Positions 14,911 through 14,931 of a stretch of 14,931 nucleotides of DNA are shown one piece after another. A program made the translations under genes and the position numbers. The notes under the pieces are model-generated. The model ran no database searches. It was not told the DNA's origin and saw nothing but the letters and a program-made list of their open reading frames with translations. The stretch covers positions 1 to 14,931 of the forward strand of contig DLXL01000122.1 in assembly GCA_003448025.1 (NCBI GenBank). Direction: 5' to 3'. This DNA is from Saprospirales bacterium. Its GTDB lineage: Bacteria; Bacteroidota; Bacteroidia; Chitinophagales; Saprospiraceae. Each line of letters starts with the position of its first letter. Positions within the stretch are counted from its first letter, which is position 1.

Positions 14911-14931
14911 GTGTTTTGGTGTTTTGGTGTT
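14911..14931 (+). repeat. 8-bp tandem repeat at the window edge
   Basis: GTGTTTTG is present at 14911-14918 and 14919-14926, with a partial third copy at 14927-14931 cut by the window end. It lies 15 bases upstream of the manC start codon, in its 5' region on the minus strand. The full copy number is unknown. Confidence 0.6.

Noticed and set aside
1..14931. CRISPR array, mobile element, prophage or tRNA
   Set aside because: No spaced repeats, transposase or integrase motifs, terminal inverted repeats or tRNA-like cloverleaf were seen on either strand.

Overview
The window looks like chromosomal DNA of a member of the Bacteroidota, probably near Saprospiria or Chitinophagia; the order is a guess. 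The evidence is a T9SS-type C-terminal sorting domain on one protein, the Bacteroidota form of LptD, a short-LID adenylate kinase, a DivIC/FtsB-like protein of the Bacteroidota type, -7 boxes of the TAnnTTTG kind, and start codons without a clear Shine-Dalgarno sequence. No tRNA, rRNA, CRISPR array, insertion sequence or phage gene was seen. No stretch without a gene exceeds 300 bases.

Region 1 (1-4170) holds housekeeping metabolism and division genes. A DHRS7-like short-chain dehydrogenase on the minus strand diverges from an E. coli PfkB-like 6-phosphofructokinase on the plus strand. An AT-only spacer follows. Then come adenylate kinase (adk), a small DivIC/FtsB-like membrane protein, and sucD (succinyl-CoA ligase alpha subunit), which is closed by a clear intrinsic terminator. 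sucC is not in the window.

Region 2 (4243-7392) is a DUF1800-DUF1501 pair. These two families often occur together and have no settled function. The DUF1501 protein carries a twin-arginine signal at its N-terminus and what looks like a T9SS type A sorting domain at its C-terminus. The DUF1800 protein has no visible export signal. This is the best candidate in the window for poorly described biology.

Region 3 (7461-13291) is about envelope biogenesis. lptD (minus strand, GTG start) diverges, across only 38 bases, from an operon of a periplasmic N-acetylmuramoyl-L-alanine amidase with a SPOR-like tail, an MCE/MlaD lipid-transport protein and a small SAM-dependent methyltransferase. The operon ends in a perfect 18-bp bidirectional terminator.

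Region 4 (13292-14931) holds a solitary DUF433 protein, of a family often paired with toxins but here without a partner, and a mannose-1-phosphate guanylyltransferase (manC). Both are on the minus strand and are separated by a strong hairpin terminator. The window ends in a truncated 8-bp tandem repeat just upstream of manC.
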